Assembly (NCBI RefSeq): GCF_014836555.1 | Contig: NZ_JACSQQ010000013.1 | Location: 1-40,966 of the forward strand | Source: Oerskovia rustica | GTDB taxonomy: Bacteria; Actinomycetota; Actinomycetes; Actinomycetales; Cellulomonadaceae | Direction of reading: 5' to 3' | Length of the DNA: 40,966 bases | Shown here: positions 24,967-35,137 of the stretch, one piece after another | How positions within the stretch are numbered: the stretch's first letter is position 1 | Layout of the letters: every line of letters starts with the position of its first letter | Made by a program: the position numbers and the translations under genes | The notes under the pieces: generated by a model | Seen by the model: only the letters and a program-made list of their open reading frames with translations | Told to the model about the DNA's origin: nothing | Database searches by the model: none

Positions 24967-26552
24967 GCCAGGCTCCGCAGGCGCGCCGCGAGCTGGACGG
25001 CGCGCACCGCGGCCGCCGCCTTGTTGCGTGACTCCTCGTACTCGAGGGCGGGCACGGAGTCGGCCACGATGCCCCCGCCCGCCTGGACGCTCGCGCGTCC
25101 ACCTCGGATGAGCGCGGTGCGGATCGCGATGGCCATGTCCATGTTGCCGTCGAAGTCGAAGTAGCCCACGGTCCCGCCGTAGATGCCGCGCGACGCGGGC
25201 TCGAGCTCGTCGATCAGGGCGATGGCGCGCGGCTTCGGGGCGCCCGAGAGGGTGCCCGCCGGGAACGTCGCACGAAGCACGTCGAGCGCCCGTGCTCCCT
25301 CGCGCAGCGTCCCGACGACGGTCGAGCACAGGTGCATGATGTGGCTGAACCGCTTGGTGGCCATGAACTCGACCACCTCGACCGACGCGGGCTCGCACAC
25401 CTTCACGAGGTCGTTGCGCGAGAGGTCGACGAGCATGATGTGCTCGGCGCGCTCCTTGGGGTCGGCCAGCAGCTCCTCGCCCAGCGCGACGTCCTGCTCG
25501 GGGGTCGCGCCGCGCGGACGCGACCCGGCGATGGGGAACGTGACCACGTGCCCGTCGTCGACCTTGACGAGCGTCTCGGGGCTCGACCCGACCACGGCGA
25601 AGTCCGCGCCGTCGGCGTCGGTGAGCTGGAAGTAGTACATGTACGGGCTCGGGTTGATGGTCCGCAGAGCCCGGTAGACGTCGAGCGGCGGTGCCGGGCA
25701 GTCGAGGTCGAGCCGCTGGGAGATGACGATCTGGAAGACCTCGCCGTCGCGGATCGCCTCCTTGCCCGCGAGCACCGCGTCCTCGAACTCCTCGCGCGTC
25801 GAGCGGAACTCGAGCTCGGGCTCGGGGACGTCGACGACGACGGCCGCGGTCGAGGATCCACGGCCGGTCCCGGCCACGAGCTCGCCCTGCATGCGGTCGA
25901 GGCGCGCGACGGCGTCGACGTAGGCCTCGTCGACCCGCTCGTCGGTGTCGTCGAAGTTGATCGCGTTGGCCACGAGCCACACGCTGCCCTCACGGTGGTC
26001 CACGACCGCGAGGTCGGTCGCGAGGCACAGCGTGACCTCGGGGACACCCAGCTCGTCGGGCGCGTTCGCGGGCAGCGTGGGCTCCCAGTGGCGCACGACG
26101 TCCCACCCCAGGGCGCCCGCGAGCCCGCCCGTGAGCGGGGGCAGGCCGTCGATCGCGGGGGTGCGCAGCGCGTCGAGGGTCCGTTCGAGCACGTCGACGA
26201 CGTCCCCGGACGTGGGGACGCCCGCGGGGACGTCGCCCGTCCACACGGCCTGACCGTCGCGCGCGGTGAGCGTCGCCCGCGAGGCGACGCCCACGAACGA
26301 GTAGCGGGCCCAGGAGCCGTCGACCTCGGCGGACTCCAGCACGAACGTGCCCGGGCGGCCCTGCGCGAGGGTCCGGTACAGGCCCACGGGAGTGACGTCG
26401 TCGGCCAGGAGGCGGCGCACGACCGGGACCACCCGGCGCGAGGACGCGAGCGCGCGGAATCCCTCGACCGCGGGCCAGGTCTCGCCCCAGGGAAGGCCCG
26501 CGGCGGGCACCACGGGGACGGGCGAGCTGGTCACGGGGGCCGGTCCGGTCAC
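24963..26552 (-). CDS. trpE: Anthranilate synthase component I
   Basis: 529 aa. It converts chorismate to anthranilate using ammonia from a TrpG subunit, which is not encoded in this window. Conserved segments: [68 protein letters not shown] and the catalytic [11 protein letters not shown]. The N-terminal [11 protein letters not shown] corresponds to the LLES-type tryptophan feedback site, so allosteric inhibition by Trp is expected. The GTG start overlaps the hisI stop (GTGA), and the stop overlaps the next gene's ATG, so the three are coupled. No separate trp promoter or Trp-rich leader peptide is visible in front of it. Confidence 0.97.
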   Translation of the reverse strand: MTGPAPVTSSPVPVVPAAGLPWGETWPAVEGFRALASSRRVVPVVRRLLADDVTPVGLYRTLAQGRPGTFVLESAEVDGSWARYSFVGVASRATLTARDGQAVWTGDVPAGVPTSGDVVDVLERTLDALRTPAIDGLPPLTGGLAGALGWDVVRHWEPTLPANAPDELGVPEVTLCLATDLAVVDHREGSVWLVANAINFDDTDERVDEAYVDAVARLDRMQGELVAGTGRGSSTAAVVVDVPEPELEFRSTREEFEDAVLAGKEAIRDGEVFQIVISQRLDLDCPAPPLDVYRALRTINPSPYMYYFQLTDADGADFAVVGSSPETLVKVDDGHVVTFPIAGSRPRGATPEQDVALGEELLADPKERAEHIMLVDLSRNDLVKVCEPASVEVVEFMATKRFSHIMHLCSTVVGTLREGARALDVLRATFPAGTLSGAPKPRAIALIDELEPASRGIYGGTVGYFDFDGNMDMAIAIRTALIRGGRASVQAGGGIVADSVPALEYEESRNKAAAAVRAVQLAARLRSLA

Positions 26553-27094
26553 TGCGTCTTCTCCTCGGAGGTCTCGGTCTCGGGGCGGTTCCCGACGACG
26601 GCGCCCAGGTCTCCACCCGCCTCGAAGCAGGTCCGGGCACCGGTGTGGCAGGCCGCACCCACCTGGTCGGCGCGGACGAGCAGGGCGTCGCCGTCGCAGT
26701 CGATCGCGACGGACTGTACCCACTGCGCGTGGCCCGACGTGTCGCCCTTGCGCCAGTACTCCTGCCGTGAGCGCGACCAGAACGTGACCCGGCCGGTCGT
26801 CAGCGTGCGGCGCAGCGCCTCGTCGTCCATCCAGCCGAGCATGAGCACCTCACCGGTGTCGTGCTGCTGGACGATCGCGGCGACGAGGCCGTCGGCGTCG
26901 CGCTTGAGGCGGGCGGCGAGGGTCGCGGGCAGCTCGGCGGGAGCCGCGATCGAGGTCCCGTCGGAGGTCTTGTCCGCAGGGACGGGCTGGTCGGCGGACG
27001 GGGCTGCGTTCTGGGGCACCCGAGAATCCTGCCAGATCCCCGGGCTCCCCTCGTCCGTGGTCCGCGCCTCGGCCCGCCCGCCGACCTCGCTCAT
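26549..27094 (-). CDS. hisI: Phosphoribosyl-AMP cyclohydrolase
   Basis: 181 aa with this start. It opens the purine ring of PR-AMP, the third step of histidine synthesis. Metal-binding residues are in [17 protein letters not shown] and [24 protein letters not shown] and [19 protein letters not shown] are also conserved. It is the stand-alone cyclohydrolase with no HisE domain. ATG 27094 overlaps the ABC-transporter stop (ATGA) and that gene ends in the rare codon CGA, which creates the overlap. GTG 27019, with an AGGA Shine-Dalgarno, would give 156 aa and is the alternative; the conserved domain starts after both. Confidence 0.93.
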   Translation of the reverse strand: MSEVGGRAEARTTDEGSPGIWQDSRVPQNAAPSADQPVPADKTSDGTSIAAPAELPATLAARLKRDADGLVAAIVQQHDTGEVLMLGWMDDEALRRTLTTGRVTFWSRSRQEYWRKGDTSGHAQWVQSVAIDCDGDALLVRADQVGAACHTGARTCFEAGGDLGAVVGNRPETETSEEKTQ

Positions 27095-29007
27095 CGCGTC
27101 TGCGCGACCCACGACGCGTGCATCGAGGCGTAGACGCCTCCCGCGGCCGCGAGCTCGGCGTGCGGGCCGACCTCGACCACGTGCCCCGCGTCGACCACGA
27201 CCACGAGGTCCGCGGCCTCCGCGGTCGAGAGCCGGTGCGCGATCGTGATGGTGCTGCGGCCCGCCGTGAGCGAGTCCAGGGCCCGCGCGATGCGGACCTC
27301 GGTCGCGGGGTCGACCGCCGACGTCGCCTCGTCCAGCACCAGGAGGTCGGCCTCGGCGAGGTACGCGCGCGTGATCGCGACGAGCTGCCGCTCGCCCGCG
27401 GACAGCGCCTCGCCACGCTGCCCGACGGCGGAGCCCAGCCCGTGCGGCAGGTCCGCGACCCAGTCGGTCAGGCCGAGCTCGGCGACCGCGGCGTCGATGC
27501 GCCCGGCGTGCCGGGCGGCGGCCTGCGCGGCGGTCTCCCCCGTCCGAGGACCTCCCTGCTCCGACACGTCCCGCACGCCGTACGCGATGTTCTCGGCGAG
27601 CGTGCCGTCGAACAGGAAGCCCTCCTGCGGCACGAGGACCACGCGCTCGCGCAGGCTCGCGGCCGACAGGTCGCGCAGGTCCACGCCGTCGAGCCGGACC
27701 GCGCCCGACGTCGGGTCCATGAGCCGTGTCACGAGCTTGGCGATCGTCGTCTTGCCCGAGCCCGTGGCGCCGACGACCGCGACCGAGGTGCGGGCCGGGA
27801 AGTCGAGGTCCACGCCGTGGAGCACCTCCGGGCCGTCCGGGTAGGCGAAGCGGACGTCCTCGAGCGTCACGTGGGCGGGCCCGCGCGGCGAGCGCACGCC
27901 CTGCTCGCCCTTGTCGACGACCTGGATCGGGGTCTCGACGACCGCGAGCACACGACGCCAGCCCGCGACGGCGTTCTGCAGCTCGTTGAGGATCTCGGTC
28001 GCCATCTGCACCGGCCCTGTGAAGAGCTGCACGAGGAACAGGAACGCGAGGAGCTTGCCGGCCGTGATCGTCCCGTCGATGCCGAGCAGGGTGCCCACGA
28101 CCACGACCGCCGCGAGGACCAGGTTCGCGACGAGCACGCCGCTGGAGAAGACGGTCGAGACGAGCTTCTGCGCCCGGACCATGCCCGTGCGCGTGCTCTC
28201 GACGGCCGCGTCGATCCGGCGTCCCGTGCGCTCCCCCACGCCGTAGGCGCGGATCGTCTCGGCGCCCACGACGGACTCCGAGATGGCGCCGAGCATCGCG
28301 CCGACCCGTTCGCGCAGCGCGGTGTACGCCGCGTTCACGTGCTTCTGCGCGGGGCGCAGGATCAGGAAGAGCGGCACGAAGCACGCCCACACGAGCAGCG
28401 TGAGCTGCCACGAGTAGAACGCCATGAGGATCGTCGCGGCACCGATCTGCAGCACCGAGACGAGCAGCATGATGCCGCCCCACTGGACGAACAGGGAGAT
28501 GGTGTCGACGTCGCTCGTGACGCGCGAGACCAGGGCGCCGCGACGCTCGGTGCTCTGCGTGAGGACCGACAGGTCGTGCACGTGCCGGAACGCGCGCACG
28601 CGCAGGCTCGCGAGCCCGGCCTCGGTCGAGCGGAAGAGGCGCACGTTGACGAGCGCCGAGCACAGGCCCGCGACCACCAGGACGCGGGCCGCAGCCCCCA
28701 CGAGCAGCGTCACGCGGCTCGTGTCGGGGCCTCCCGGCGCCATGATGCCGGTGTCGACCGTCTGCTGGACCGCGATCGGGACGACGATGCGCCCCAGGGC
28801 GGCCGCGACGGCCAGGAGCAGCGTGATCCACACGCCCTGGAGGATCTCCGGCGACATCTGGACGCCCTTGCGCAGGGTCGCGAAGACCCCCAGCGCGCTC
28901 GCCGAGGCGATGCGGGCGCCCGTCGCGTCCTCGACGACGACCTCGGGCTTCGCGGCGCGGCCGCGACGACGACGCTCGCGGGGCGGGGTGGCGGTCGTGG
29001 TGCTCAC
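27091..29007 (-). CDS. ABC exporter half-transporter, second subunit (catalytic Walker B)
   Basis: 638 aa: six membrane helices, then a nucleotide-binding domain. Walker A is GATGSGKT at about 413-420. Walker B is LLVLDE with the catalytic Glu at about 560, and the H-loop His is at about 591 (TIAHRLST). The signature is LSAGE instead of LSGGQ (about 535-539), so it is degenerate. An insertion of about 30 residues rich in Ala/Gly lies between the Q-loop and the signature. The GTG start overlaps the preceding ABC gene's stop (GTGA), which fits a heterodimer with that subunit. Related heterodimers export drugs, lipids or peptides; the substrate here is unknown. Its stop overlaps hisI. Confidence 0.92.
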   Translation of the reverse strand: MSTTTATPPRERRRRGRAAKPEVVVEDATGARIASASALGVFATLRKGVQMSPEILQGVWITLLLAVAAALGRIVVPIAVQQTVDTGIMAPGGPDTSRVTLLVGAAARVLVVAGLCSALVNVRLFRSTEAGLASLRVRAFRHVHDLSVLTQSTERRGALVSRVTSDVDTISLFVQWGGIMLLVSVLQIGAATILMAFYSWQLTLLVWACFVPLFLILRPAQKHVNAAYTALRERVGAMLGAISESVVGAETIRAYGVGERTGRRIDAAVESTRTGMVRAQKLVSTVFSSGVLVANLVLAAVVVVGTLLGIDGTITAGKLLAFLFLVQLFTGPVQMATEILNELQNAVAGWRRVLAVVETPIQVVDKGEQGVRSPRGPAHVTLEDVRFAYPDGPEVLHGVDLDFPARTSVAVVGATGSGKTTIAKLVTRLMDPTSGAVRLDGVDLRDLSAASLRERVVLVPQEGFLFDGTLAENIAYGVRDVSEQGGPRTGETAAQAAARHAGRIDAAVAELGLTDWVADLPHGLGSAVGQRGEALSAGERQLVAITRAYLAEADLLVLDEATSAVDPATEVRIARALDSLTAGRSTITIAHRLSTAEAADLVVVVDAGHVVEVGPHAELAAAGGVYASMHASWVAQTR

Positions 29008-31142
29008 TCGGTCACCGTCTCTTCCTCGGCATGACGCACGATCTCGTCGGTCTCCTCCTGCTCGCAGCGCTCGATCTCCTCGCGCTGCTCGTCGTCCTGG
29101 TCGTGCTCCTCGTGCCCGTCCGGCAGGGCGCCGTCGAGCTCGTCGGCCTCCGCGCGACGCTCGGCCTCGCGCTGGTACGCGGTCGCGAGCTCGCGGTAGC
29201 CGAGATCGCGGGCCAGCAGCTCCTCGTGCGTCCCGACGTCGACCACCCGCCCGGACTCGACGTGGACCACCTGGTCCGCGAGCGCGACGCTCGACATGCG
29301 GTAGGCGACCATGACGACCGTGGGGTGCTCCGCCGTCGGGCGTGCGCCTGCCGCGGCCGTGGGGCCCTCGCCGCGCAGCCCCGCCAGGATCTGCTGCTCC
29401 ACGCGCGGGTCGACGGCGGAGGTGGCGTCGTCGAGGACCAGCAGGCGTGGGGAGCGCACCAGGGCACGCGCGATCGCGAGCCGCTGCCGCTGCCCGCCCG
29501 ACAGGTTCGAGCCGCGCTCGCCCAGCGGCGAGTCGAGGCCGCCGGGCAGACGGGAGACGACGTCGTCGACCTTCGCCAGGCGCAGCGCGTCCCACACCTG
29601 CTCGTCGGTCGGGCCGACGCCCTCGTCCGCGAGCGTCACGTTGGAACGGACCGTGTCCTCGAAGATGAACGTGGACTGCCCGACGAGCGCGACCTGACCC
29701 GTGAGGTCGGACGCGAGCGCGTCGCGCACGTCGACGCCGTCGATCAGGACACGGCCCCGCGTCGGGTCCGACAGGCGCGAGAGCAGGGACACGAGCGTGG
29801 TCTTGCCCGCACCCGTGGGGCCGACGACCGCGACGGTCCGCCCGGGGGCCAGGTCGAGCTCGATGCCGTCGAGCAGGGTCACGTCGCGACCACCCGCGCG
29901 GACGTCGACGCCAACGTCCTCGAAGCGCACCTGCGCACCCCGCGACGTCACGGGCAGCCGCTGCTCGCCCGCGACCGGGATGCCCGGGGCGTCGAGCACG
30001 CTCGCGATGCGCTCGTAGCCCACGAGCGCACGCGGCAGCTCGCCCAGGACCCACCCGAACGCACGGACGGGGACCGCCATGATCGTCAGCAGGTACGCCG
30101 CCGTCACGATCTCGCCCGTGTCGACCGCCCCCGCCGAGACCCGGGCCGCCCCGACCCCGAGGACCAGGAGCGTGCCCAGCGAGGGCAGCAGCTCGATCAC
30201 CGGGTCGAAGTACGCGCGGACGATCCCGACGCGCACGTTGGCCGCGCGCAGCTCGTCGGTGCGGGCCGCGAAGCGGCGCTCCTCACGCGCCTCGGTGCCG
30301 AGCGACTTGACCAGGAGCGCGGCCTCGAAGCTCTCGTGCGCGACGTCCGAGACCTCGGCCCGCAGCTGCTGAGCGTGTGTGATCGCGGGCGACATGTACT
30401 TCTGGAAGACGACGTTGACCGCGACCGCGACCGGGATGACGATCAGCGCGGCGCACGCGAGCCACACGTCGATGCGGAACAGCATGACCGCGGACACGCC
30501 GATCATCACGACCACGCCCAGCGCGAAGGGCAGCGGGTTGAAGACCCCCGTCGCGGCCTCGACGTCGGAGTTGGCGTTCGACAGGAGCTGGCCCGCCGGA
30601 TGGGCGCGGTGCCACGACATGGGCAGGCGCAGGTACTGGTGCGTGACGGCCGTGCGGTGCCGGGCCTGGATGTTCGCGTAGCCGTAGCCCGCGAAGATGC
30701 GCCGACCAGCGACGGTCAGCGCGAGCGTCACCGCGATGCCCACCAGCACGAGCCCAGCGATCCACAGGTCGCCCCGGGCGTCGGCGTCCCCCGCGAGCGC
30801 AGGGACGACGACCTCGTCCGTGACCCGCCCGACCGCGAGGCTGATGCCCACGGTCGTCGCGCCGAACAGCGCGGAGGCCCCGATCGCGAAGATGTAGACG
30901 CGCCACTCGGAACGCATGCCGCGCCCCATGAGCTGGAGCGAGCGTCGCGTGCGCGAACCGGTCAGGGCGTGGCGCCGTGTCGTCGCCGACGACGAGGGCG
31001 CGGGCGGCACTGTCCGTCCGGTGGACCCTGCGGGTGCGTCGGGGTGCGGGTGGGTGGACTCCGACCGGCCGGGCGCAGCGCCGGGGCGCGCGTCCTGGGT
31101 CCGGGGCGGGGTGTTCGTGGGGGTGCTCCGTCGCGCGGACAC
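29004..31142 (-). CDS. ABC exporter half-transporter, first subunit (degenerate ATPase site)
   Basis: 712 aa: a Pro/Ser/Thr-rich N-terminal tail of about 70 residues, six membrane helices, a nucleotide-binding domain and an acidic C-terminal tail of about 50 residues. Walker A is GPTGAGKT at about 441-448 and the signature LSGGQ at about 547-551 is canonical. Walker B ends LLVLDD, with Asp at about 572 in place of the catalytic Glu. The H-loop reads VAYRMSS, with Tyr at about 614 in place of His. About 15 extra residues lie just before the H-loop. These changes mirror those of its partner. GTG 31142 has a GAGGA Shine-Dalgarno. It is divergent from the TIGR03085-like gene across 77 bp and is the first gene of the unit leading to trpE. 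Confidence 0.92.
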   Translation of the reverse strand: MSARRSTPTNTPPRTQDARPGAAPGRSESTHPHPDAPAGSTGRTVPPAPSSSATTRRHALTGSRTRRSLQLMGRGMRSEWRVYIFAIGASALFGATTVGISLAVGRVTDEVVVPALAGDADARGDLWIAGLVLVGIAVTLALTVAGRRIFAGYGYANIQARHRTAVTHQYLRLPMSWHRAHPAGQLLSNANSDVEAATGVFNPLPFALGVVVMIGVSAVMLFRIDVWLACAALIVIPVAVAVNVVFQKYMSPAITHAQQLRAEVSDVAHESFEAALLVKSLGTEAREERRFAARTDELRAANVRVGIVRAYFDPVIELLPSLGTLLVLGVGAARVSAGAVDTGEIVTAAYLLTIMAVPVRAFGWVLGELPRALVGYERIASVLDAPGIPVAGEQRLPVTSRGAQVRFEDVGVDVRAGGRDVTLLDGIELDLAPGRTVAVVGPTGAGKTTLVSLLSRLSDPTRGRVLIDGVDVRDALASDLTGQVALVGQSTFIFEDTVRSNVTLADEGVGPTDEQVWDALRLAKVDDVVSRLPGGLDSPLGERGSNLSGGQRQRLAIARALVRSPRLLVLDDATSAVDPRVEQQILAGLRGEGPTAAAGARPTAEHPTVVMVAYRMSSVALADQVVHVESGRVVDVGTHEELLARDLGYRELATAYQREAERRAEADELDGALPDGHEEHDQDDEQREEIERCEQEETDEIVRHAEEETVTE

Positions 31143-31219
31143 GGACGATCCTCGTCTTTCGTGGGGGTTGTCACGATCTTCTCACACGGGACATGGCGTG
31201 CTCGTGCGAGCATGGCCCG

Positions 31220-31957
31220 ATGCAGCCCACCGCCTGGCACGCCCACGAGCGCGCCGCCCTCGTCCACGCCCTCACCCAGGCCGGCCCCGACGCCCCGACC
31301 CTCTGCGAGGGGTGGCGCACCCGGCACCTCGCGGCGCACGTGATCCTGCGCGAGCGCCAGCCGTGGACGCAGGCCGGCGCCAACGGCGGGCCGCTGCACC
31401 GCTGGTCCGAGGGCCACCTCCAGGAGCTCGCGGCGACCGCGCTCGAGCCCGGAGGCTACGCCGCGCTCCTGGCCCGCGTCGAGCAGCCTCCCGCCGCGTG
31501 GAGCCCGTGGTCCTGGGCCGGGGACCTCGTCAACCTCGCCGAGTACTTCGTACACACCGAGGACGCGCGGCGCGGCACGTGGGAGGCGGGGCCGGAAGAG
31601 ACCGGCACGGACGGCGGCACCGGGGGCACGAACCCCTCGGACGGGCGCGCCCGCGACCTGCCGCCCGGCCTGCGGGACGCGCTCTGGGCGCAGCTCCGCC
31701 GCGCCGCCCCGCTGTTCTTCCGCCGTTCCCCCGTGAGCGTCGTGCTGGTCGTCCCCGGCGGGCAGCGTCTGGCGGTCAAGTCACCGCCGCAGCGTCCGTC
31801 CGATGACGGACGCCTCGCCGGCACGGTCGTCGTCACGGGTCAGGTGGGCGAGCTCGTGCTCCACGCGTTCGGTCGCGGGCGCCACGCCGGGGTCACGGTC
31901 CAGGGCGACGCGGCCGACGTCGAAGCGCTCGACGCCGTGGTGCCCGGACCGCGCTGA
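31220..31957 (+). CDS. TIGR03085-like protein (DinB/maleylpyruvate-isomerase-type metal-binding fold)
   Basis: 245 aa. The N-terminal part, HERAALVHALTQAGPDAPTLCEGWRTRHLAAHVILRE, shows the four-helix-bundle pattern with a metal-site His in LAAHV; EYFVHTEDARRG supplies another His. The middle is a Gly/Thr-rich linker and the C-terminal part a small alpha/beta domain ending in VQGDAADVEALDAVV. This matches the actinobacterial TIGR03085 family that commonly lies near hisF/hisI; family function is unknown, and related proteins use mycothiol. ATG 31220 is chosen; an in-frame ATG at 31193 is the alternative. It converges with hisF, 26 bp away. Confidence 0.82.
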   Translation: MQPTAWHAHERAALVHALTQAGPDAPTLCEGWRTRHLAAHVILRERQPWTQAGANGGPLHRWSEGHLQELAATALEPGGYAALLARVEQPPAAWSPWSWAGDLVNLAEYFVHTEDARRGTWEAGPEETGTDGGTGGTNPSDGRARDLPPGLRDALWAQLRRAAPLFFRRSPVSVVLVVPGGQRLAVKSPPQRPSDDGRLAGTVVVTGQVGELVLHAFGRGRHAGVTVQGDAADVEALDAVVPGPR

Positions 31958-31979
31958 GGCGCGCGTCGTCGTCGGGCAC
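31940..31979. terminator. Candidate terminator between the TIGR03085-like gene and hisF
   Basis: GTGCCCG (31940-31946) and CGGGCAC (31973-31979) form a 7-bp outer stem. CGCGC / GCGCG (31950-31954 and 31959-31963) form an inner hairpin. The structure begins within the last codons of the plus-strand gene and can serve both convergent genes. There is no other space for termination. Confidence 0.45.
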
Positions 31980-31983
31980 GCAC

Positions 31984-32754
31984 TCAGCGGACGAGCAGGC
32001 CGGCCTCGCGCATGTGCTCCTTGACGTCGCCGATCGTCAGCGTCCGGAAGTGGAACACGCTCGCGGCCAGCACGGCGTCCGCGCCGGCCTGCGCGGCCTG
32101 GGCGAAGTGCTCGGGGGTGCCCGCTCCCCCGCTCGCGATGAGCGGGACCTTCACCTCGGAGCGCACCGCGGCGAACATCTCCAGGTCGAACCCACCCGTC
32201 GTGCCGTCGGCGTCCATCGAGTTCAGCAGGATCTCGCCCGCGCCCAGCTCCGCGGCGCGCACGGCCCACTCGACCGCGTCGATCCCGGTCCCCCGGCGAC
32301 CGCCGTGCGTCGTCACCTCGAAGCCCGACGGCGTCCGCACCTCACCGCTCACGCGTCGCGCGTCGACCGAGAGCACCAGGACCTGGCTGCCGAACCGGTC
32401 GGCGATCTCCGCGACGAGCTCGGGGCGAGCGATCGCCGCCGTGTTGACCCCGACCTTGTCCGCCCCCGCGCGCAGCAGCTTGTCGACGTCGTCGGGCGTG
32501 CGCACCCCGCCACCGACCGTGAGCGGTACGAAGACCTGCTCCGCCGTCCGGCGGACCACGTCGTACGTGGTCTCGCGGTTGCCCGAGGAGGCCGAGACGT
32601 CGAGGAACGTGATCTCGTCCGCCCCCTCGGCGTCGTAGCGCGCCGCGAGCTCGACGGGGTCACCCGCGTCGCGCAGGTTCTCGAAGTTGACGCCCTTGAC
32701 GACGCGCCCCGCGTCGACGTCCAGGCAGGGGATGACACGGACCGTGACCGACAT
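31984..32754 (-). CDS. hisF: Imidazole glycerol phosphate synthase, cyclase subunit
   Basis: 256-aa TIM barrel. With HisH it converts PRFAR and ammonia into imidazole glycerol phosphate and AICAR. The two catalytic Asp residues are in [16 protein letters not shown] (Asp12) and VLSVDARR. Phosphate-binding segments are [11 protein letters not shown] and the later [13 protein letters not shown] 32754 has GGAAGG about 10 nt upstream, inside the 3' end of the FKBP gene, 3 bp away, so both are probably one operon. hisH and hisA are not in the window. Confidence 0.97.
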   Translation of the reverse strand: MSVTVRVIPCLDVDAGRVVKGVNFENLRDAGDPVELAARYDAEGADEITFLDVSASSGNRETTYDVVRRTAEQVFVPLTVGGGVRTPDDVDKLLRAGADKVGVNTAAIARPELVAEIADRFGSQVLVLSVDARRVSGEVRTPSGFEVTTHGGRRGTGIDAVEWAVRAAELGAGEILLNSMDADGTTGGFDLEMFAAVRSEVKVPLIASGGAGTPEHFAQAAQAGADAVLAASVFHFRTLTIGDVKEHMREAGLLVR

Positions 32755-32757
32755 GAG

Positions 32758-33684
32758 CTACTGACCTTCCGTCTGACCTTCTAGGCCCGGTGTCTCGTCG
32801 ACCACCGGGAAGTGCGCGTCCAGGATGTCCACCACGTACACGAGCGTCTCGTCCGCGTACGGCCGCCCCGTGCCCGCGTAGGCCAGGGCGGGCGGGACGA
32901 CGAGCAGCACCTGGCTGCCGACGCTCTGCTCCAGGAGGCCCCGCTCCCACCCCTCGATGATCTGCCCGATCCCGATCATGGTCGACGCCGGCTTGGTGCC
33001 CTCGGGCCAGTTCGAGTCCACGATCTCGCCCGACGACCACGCGACCCCCGTGAAGCGGACCGTGACGACCTGCCCGGCCTCGACCTGGACCCCGGCGCCG
33101 CGGACGAGCGGCTGGACCACCAGGTCCCCCGGAGGGGCGGTGTCGGCGGGGATCGTCACCGTGGGAGCCCCGTCGTCGTCGAGCGCCACCGTGGGCAACC
33201 CCTCGACCGGTGGGATCTCGGCCCCCGACGCGCGCGTGGGCAGCACGTCGATGACCAGGACCAGCGGGACGTCGTTCGCCTCCTCGAGGTACAGCACGCG
33301 CGCCCCGACCCGCTGCCCGGCCAGGAGGTCGACGATCTCCGACCCCGCCTCGGCGTCCGTCAGGGCGAGCGACGTGGGGGCGTCGGTGTACGTGTTCTGC
33401 AGCACCGTGCCGTCCCGCCCGTCGAGCGCGTACATGTTGACGAGCACGTCCTGCCCCTCGACCAGCTCCGCGCCTGTTCCGGGCACGAGGACCTCGCCAC
33501 GCTCGTCCGGGACGCTCAGGGGCTGCTGGAACTCGACGACGGGCGGGTCCCCGATCTTCCCCGAGACCGTGACCTCGGAGTTCGCGGACGCGTCCTCGCG
33601 CTCCGGCAGCTCCGAGCAGGCCGTGGTGGTCAGCACGAGCGCCAGTACGACGACGACGGACGACCAGTGGTGCTGACGGCGCAC
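32758..33684 (-). CDS. FKBP-type peptidyl-prolyl isomerase lipoprotein
   Basis: About 308 aa. The N-terminus is a lipoprotein signal: RRQHHWSS, a hydrophobic run VVVVLALVL and TTTAC, with Cys as the lipidation site, so it should be anchored outside the membrane. Two FKBP-like domains follow: a degenerate one (about 60-145) and a canonical one (about 195-285) with VTVRFTGVAWSSGEIVDSNW, IGQIIEGWERGLLEQSVGSQ and PPALAYAG. It should speed proline isomerisation in secreted proteins. GTG 33684 has GAGGAG 4 nt upstream and gives a perfect short signal peptide. GTG 33723 would place the first codons inside the pafA terminator hairpin and is rejected. Confidence 0.88.
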   Translation of the reverse strand: MRRQHHWSSVVVVLALVLTTTACSELPEREDASANSEVTVSGKIGDPPVVEFQQPLSVPDERGEVLVPGTGAELVEGQDVLVNMYALDGRDGTVLQNTYTDAPTSLALTDAEAGSEIVDLLAGQRVGARVLYLEEANDVPLVLVIDVLPTRASGAEIPPVEGLPTVALDDDGAPTVTIPADTAPPGDLVVQPLVRGAGVQVEAGQVVTVRFTGVAWSSGEIVDSNWPEGTKPASTMIGIGQIIEGWERGLLEQSVGSQVLLVVPPALAYAGTGRPYADETLVYVVDILDAHFPVVDETPGLEGQTEGQ

Positions 33685-33697
33685 GAAGCTCCTCGGG

Positions 33698-33755
33698 ACG
33701 AGCAGGGAACGGGGTGCCACCACCCTAGCGGTGGCGGCGCCCCGTCCCTGCTCGT
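33698..33755 (-). terminator. Large terminator hairpin after pafA
   Basis: The arms 33698-33718 and 33736-33755 pair over 20 bp with one bulged A and one G-T pair; a CCACC/GGTGG stem lies in the loop. It begins 20 nt after the pafA stop codon and should end the proteasome transcript. TAGGGT in the loop (minus strand) could also be a -10 for the FKBP-hisF unit. Confidence 0.8.
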
Positions 33756-33775
33756 GTCCGGACTGCGGGCCGACG

Positions 33776-35137
33776 TCACATGGACTCGATGAGCCGCTCG
33801 ACCCTCTCGTCGACGTTCTGGAACGGGTCCTTGCACAGCACGGTCCGCTGGGCCTGGTCGTTCAGCTTGAGGTGCACCCAGTCGACCGTGTAGTCCCGCC
33901 GGGCCTCCTGCGCCTTGCGCACGAAGTCCCCGCGCAGCTTGGCCCGGGTGGTCTGCGGCGGGATCGCCGTCGACTCGAAGACCTCGAGGTCCGTGGTGAT
34001 GCGCTCGACCATGCCGCGCGCCGCGAGCATGTTGTACAGCCCGTCGGTCCGCGAGATGTCGTGGTACGCCAGGTCCAGGCGGGCGATGCGGGGGTCGTCG
34101 AGCTCGAGGCCGTGCTTCTCCTGGTAGCGGCGCAGGATCTTGAGCTTGATGACCCAGTCGAGCTCACGGTCGACGAGCGACAAGTCGTCGGTCTCCAGGG
34201 CACGCAGCCCGCGCTCCCACAGGTCCAGGACCTGCTTCACGACGGGCGTGGGGGTCTCGTTCGCGTCGACGAACTCCTTGACCCGCTGCAGGTACTCGCC
34301 CTGCAGGTCCACGGCCGTCACGGTGCGCCCGTTCGCCATCTGCACGGGATGCTTGCCGGTCATGTCGTGGCTGATCTCGCGGATGGCCCGGATCGGGTTC
34401 TCGAGGGCCATGTCCCGCATCGGGACCCCCGCCTCGATCATGCGCAGGATCAGGTCGGTCGCCCCGACCTTGAGCATCGTCGTGGTCTCCGCCATCGACG
34501 AGTCACCGACGATGACGTGCAGGCGCCGGTAGGACTCGGCGTCGGCGTGCGGCTCGTCGCGCGTGTTGATGATGGGGCGCGAGCGCGTGGTCGCGCTCGA
34601 GACGGCCTCCCAGATGTGGTCCGCGCGCTGCGACAGGGCGTAGATCGCACCGCGCGGTGTCGCGAGGATCTTCCCGGCCCCCGTGAGCACCTGGCGCGTG
34701 ATGAGGAACGGCACCAGGACGTCCGAGAGGCGCGAGAAGTCACCCTGACGGCGCACGAGATAGTTCTCGTGGCAGCCGTAGGAGTTGCCCGCCGAGTCGG
34801 TGTTGTTCTTGAACAGGTGGATGCGTCCAGGCAGCCCCTCGTGCTCGAGCCTCTCCTGGGCGTCGGCCACGAGGCCCTCCAGGATTCGCTCGCCGCCGCG
34901 GTCGTACGCCACGAGCTGGCGGACGTCGTCGCACTCGGCCGTCGCGTACTCGGGGTGCGACCCGACGTCGAGGTAGAGGCGCGAGCCGTTGCGAAGGAAC
35001 ACGTTCGACGAGCGCCCCCAGGCCACGACCTTGCGGAACAGGTAGCGCGCGACCTCGTCCGCGGACAGGCCGCGGCCGTCGTCCGAGGCGCAGGTCACGC
35101 CGTACTCGGTCTCGAGACCGAAGATCCTACGGTCCAT
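33776..35137 (-). CDS. pafA: Pup-protein ligase
   Basis: 453 aa, glutamine-synthetase-like fold. It activates the C-terminal Glu of Pup with ATP and joins it to lysines of target proteins, marking them for the proteasome. The N-terminus [12 protein letters not shown] holds the metal-binding Glu9. The catalytic base Asp57 is in [19 protein letters not shown], and [20 protein letters not shown] and [13 protein letters not shown] are characteristic. It lacks the Dop-type loop after GLETEYGV, which distinguishes it from Dop. ATG 35137 has GAGGAGG 7 nt upstream and overlaps the end of prcA by 11 nt, so the ligase is probably in the same transcript as the core particle. Confidence 0.97.
   Translation of the reverse strand: MDRRIFGLETEYGVTCASDDGRGLSADEVARYLFRKVVAWGRSSNVFLRNGSRLYLDVGSHPEYATAECDDVRQLVAYDRGGERILEGLVADAQERLEHEGLPGRIHLFKNNTDSAGNSYGCHENYLVRRQGDFSRLSDVLVPFLITRQVLTGAGKILATPRGAIYALSQRADHIWEAVSSATTRSRPIINTRDEPHADAESYRRLHVIVGDSSMAETTTMLKVGATDLILRMIEAGVPMRDMALENPIRAIREISHDMTGKHPVQMANGRTVTAVDLQGEYLQRVKEFVDANETPTPVVKQVLDLWERGLRALETDDLSLVDRELDWVIKLKILRRYQEKHGLELDDPRIARLDLAYHDISRTDGLYNMLAARGMVERITTDLEVFESTAIPPQTTRAKLRGDFVRKAQEARRDYTVDWVHLKLNDQAQRTVLCKDPFQNVDERVERLIESM

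Noticed and set aside
26549-27094. hisI as a bifunctional HisI-HisE fusion
   Set aside because: The protein ends shortly after the Cys/His metal site; there is no pyrophosphohydrolase domain.
33685-33723. Longer FKBP lipoprotein start at GTG 33723
   Set aside because: It lacks a Shine-Dalgarno and lies within the pafA terminator hairpin, while GTG 33684 has GAGGAG and yields a standard lipoprotein signal peptide.
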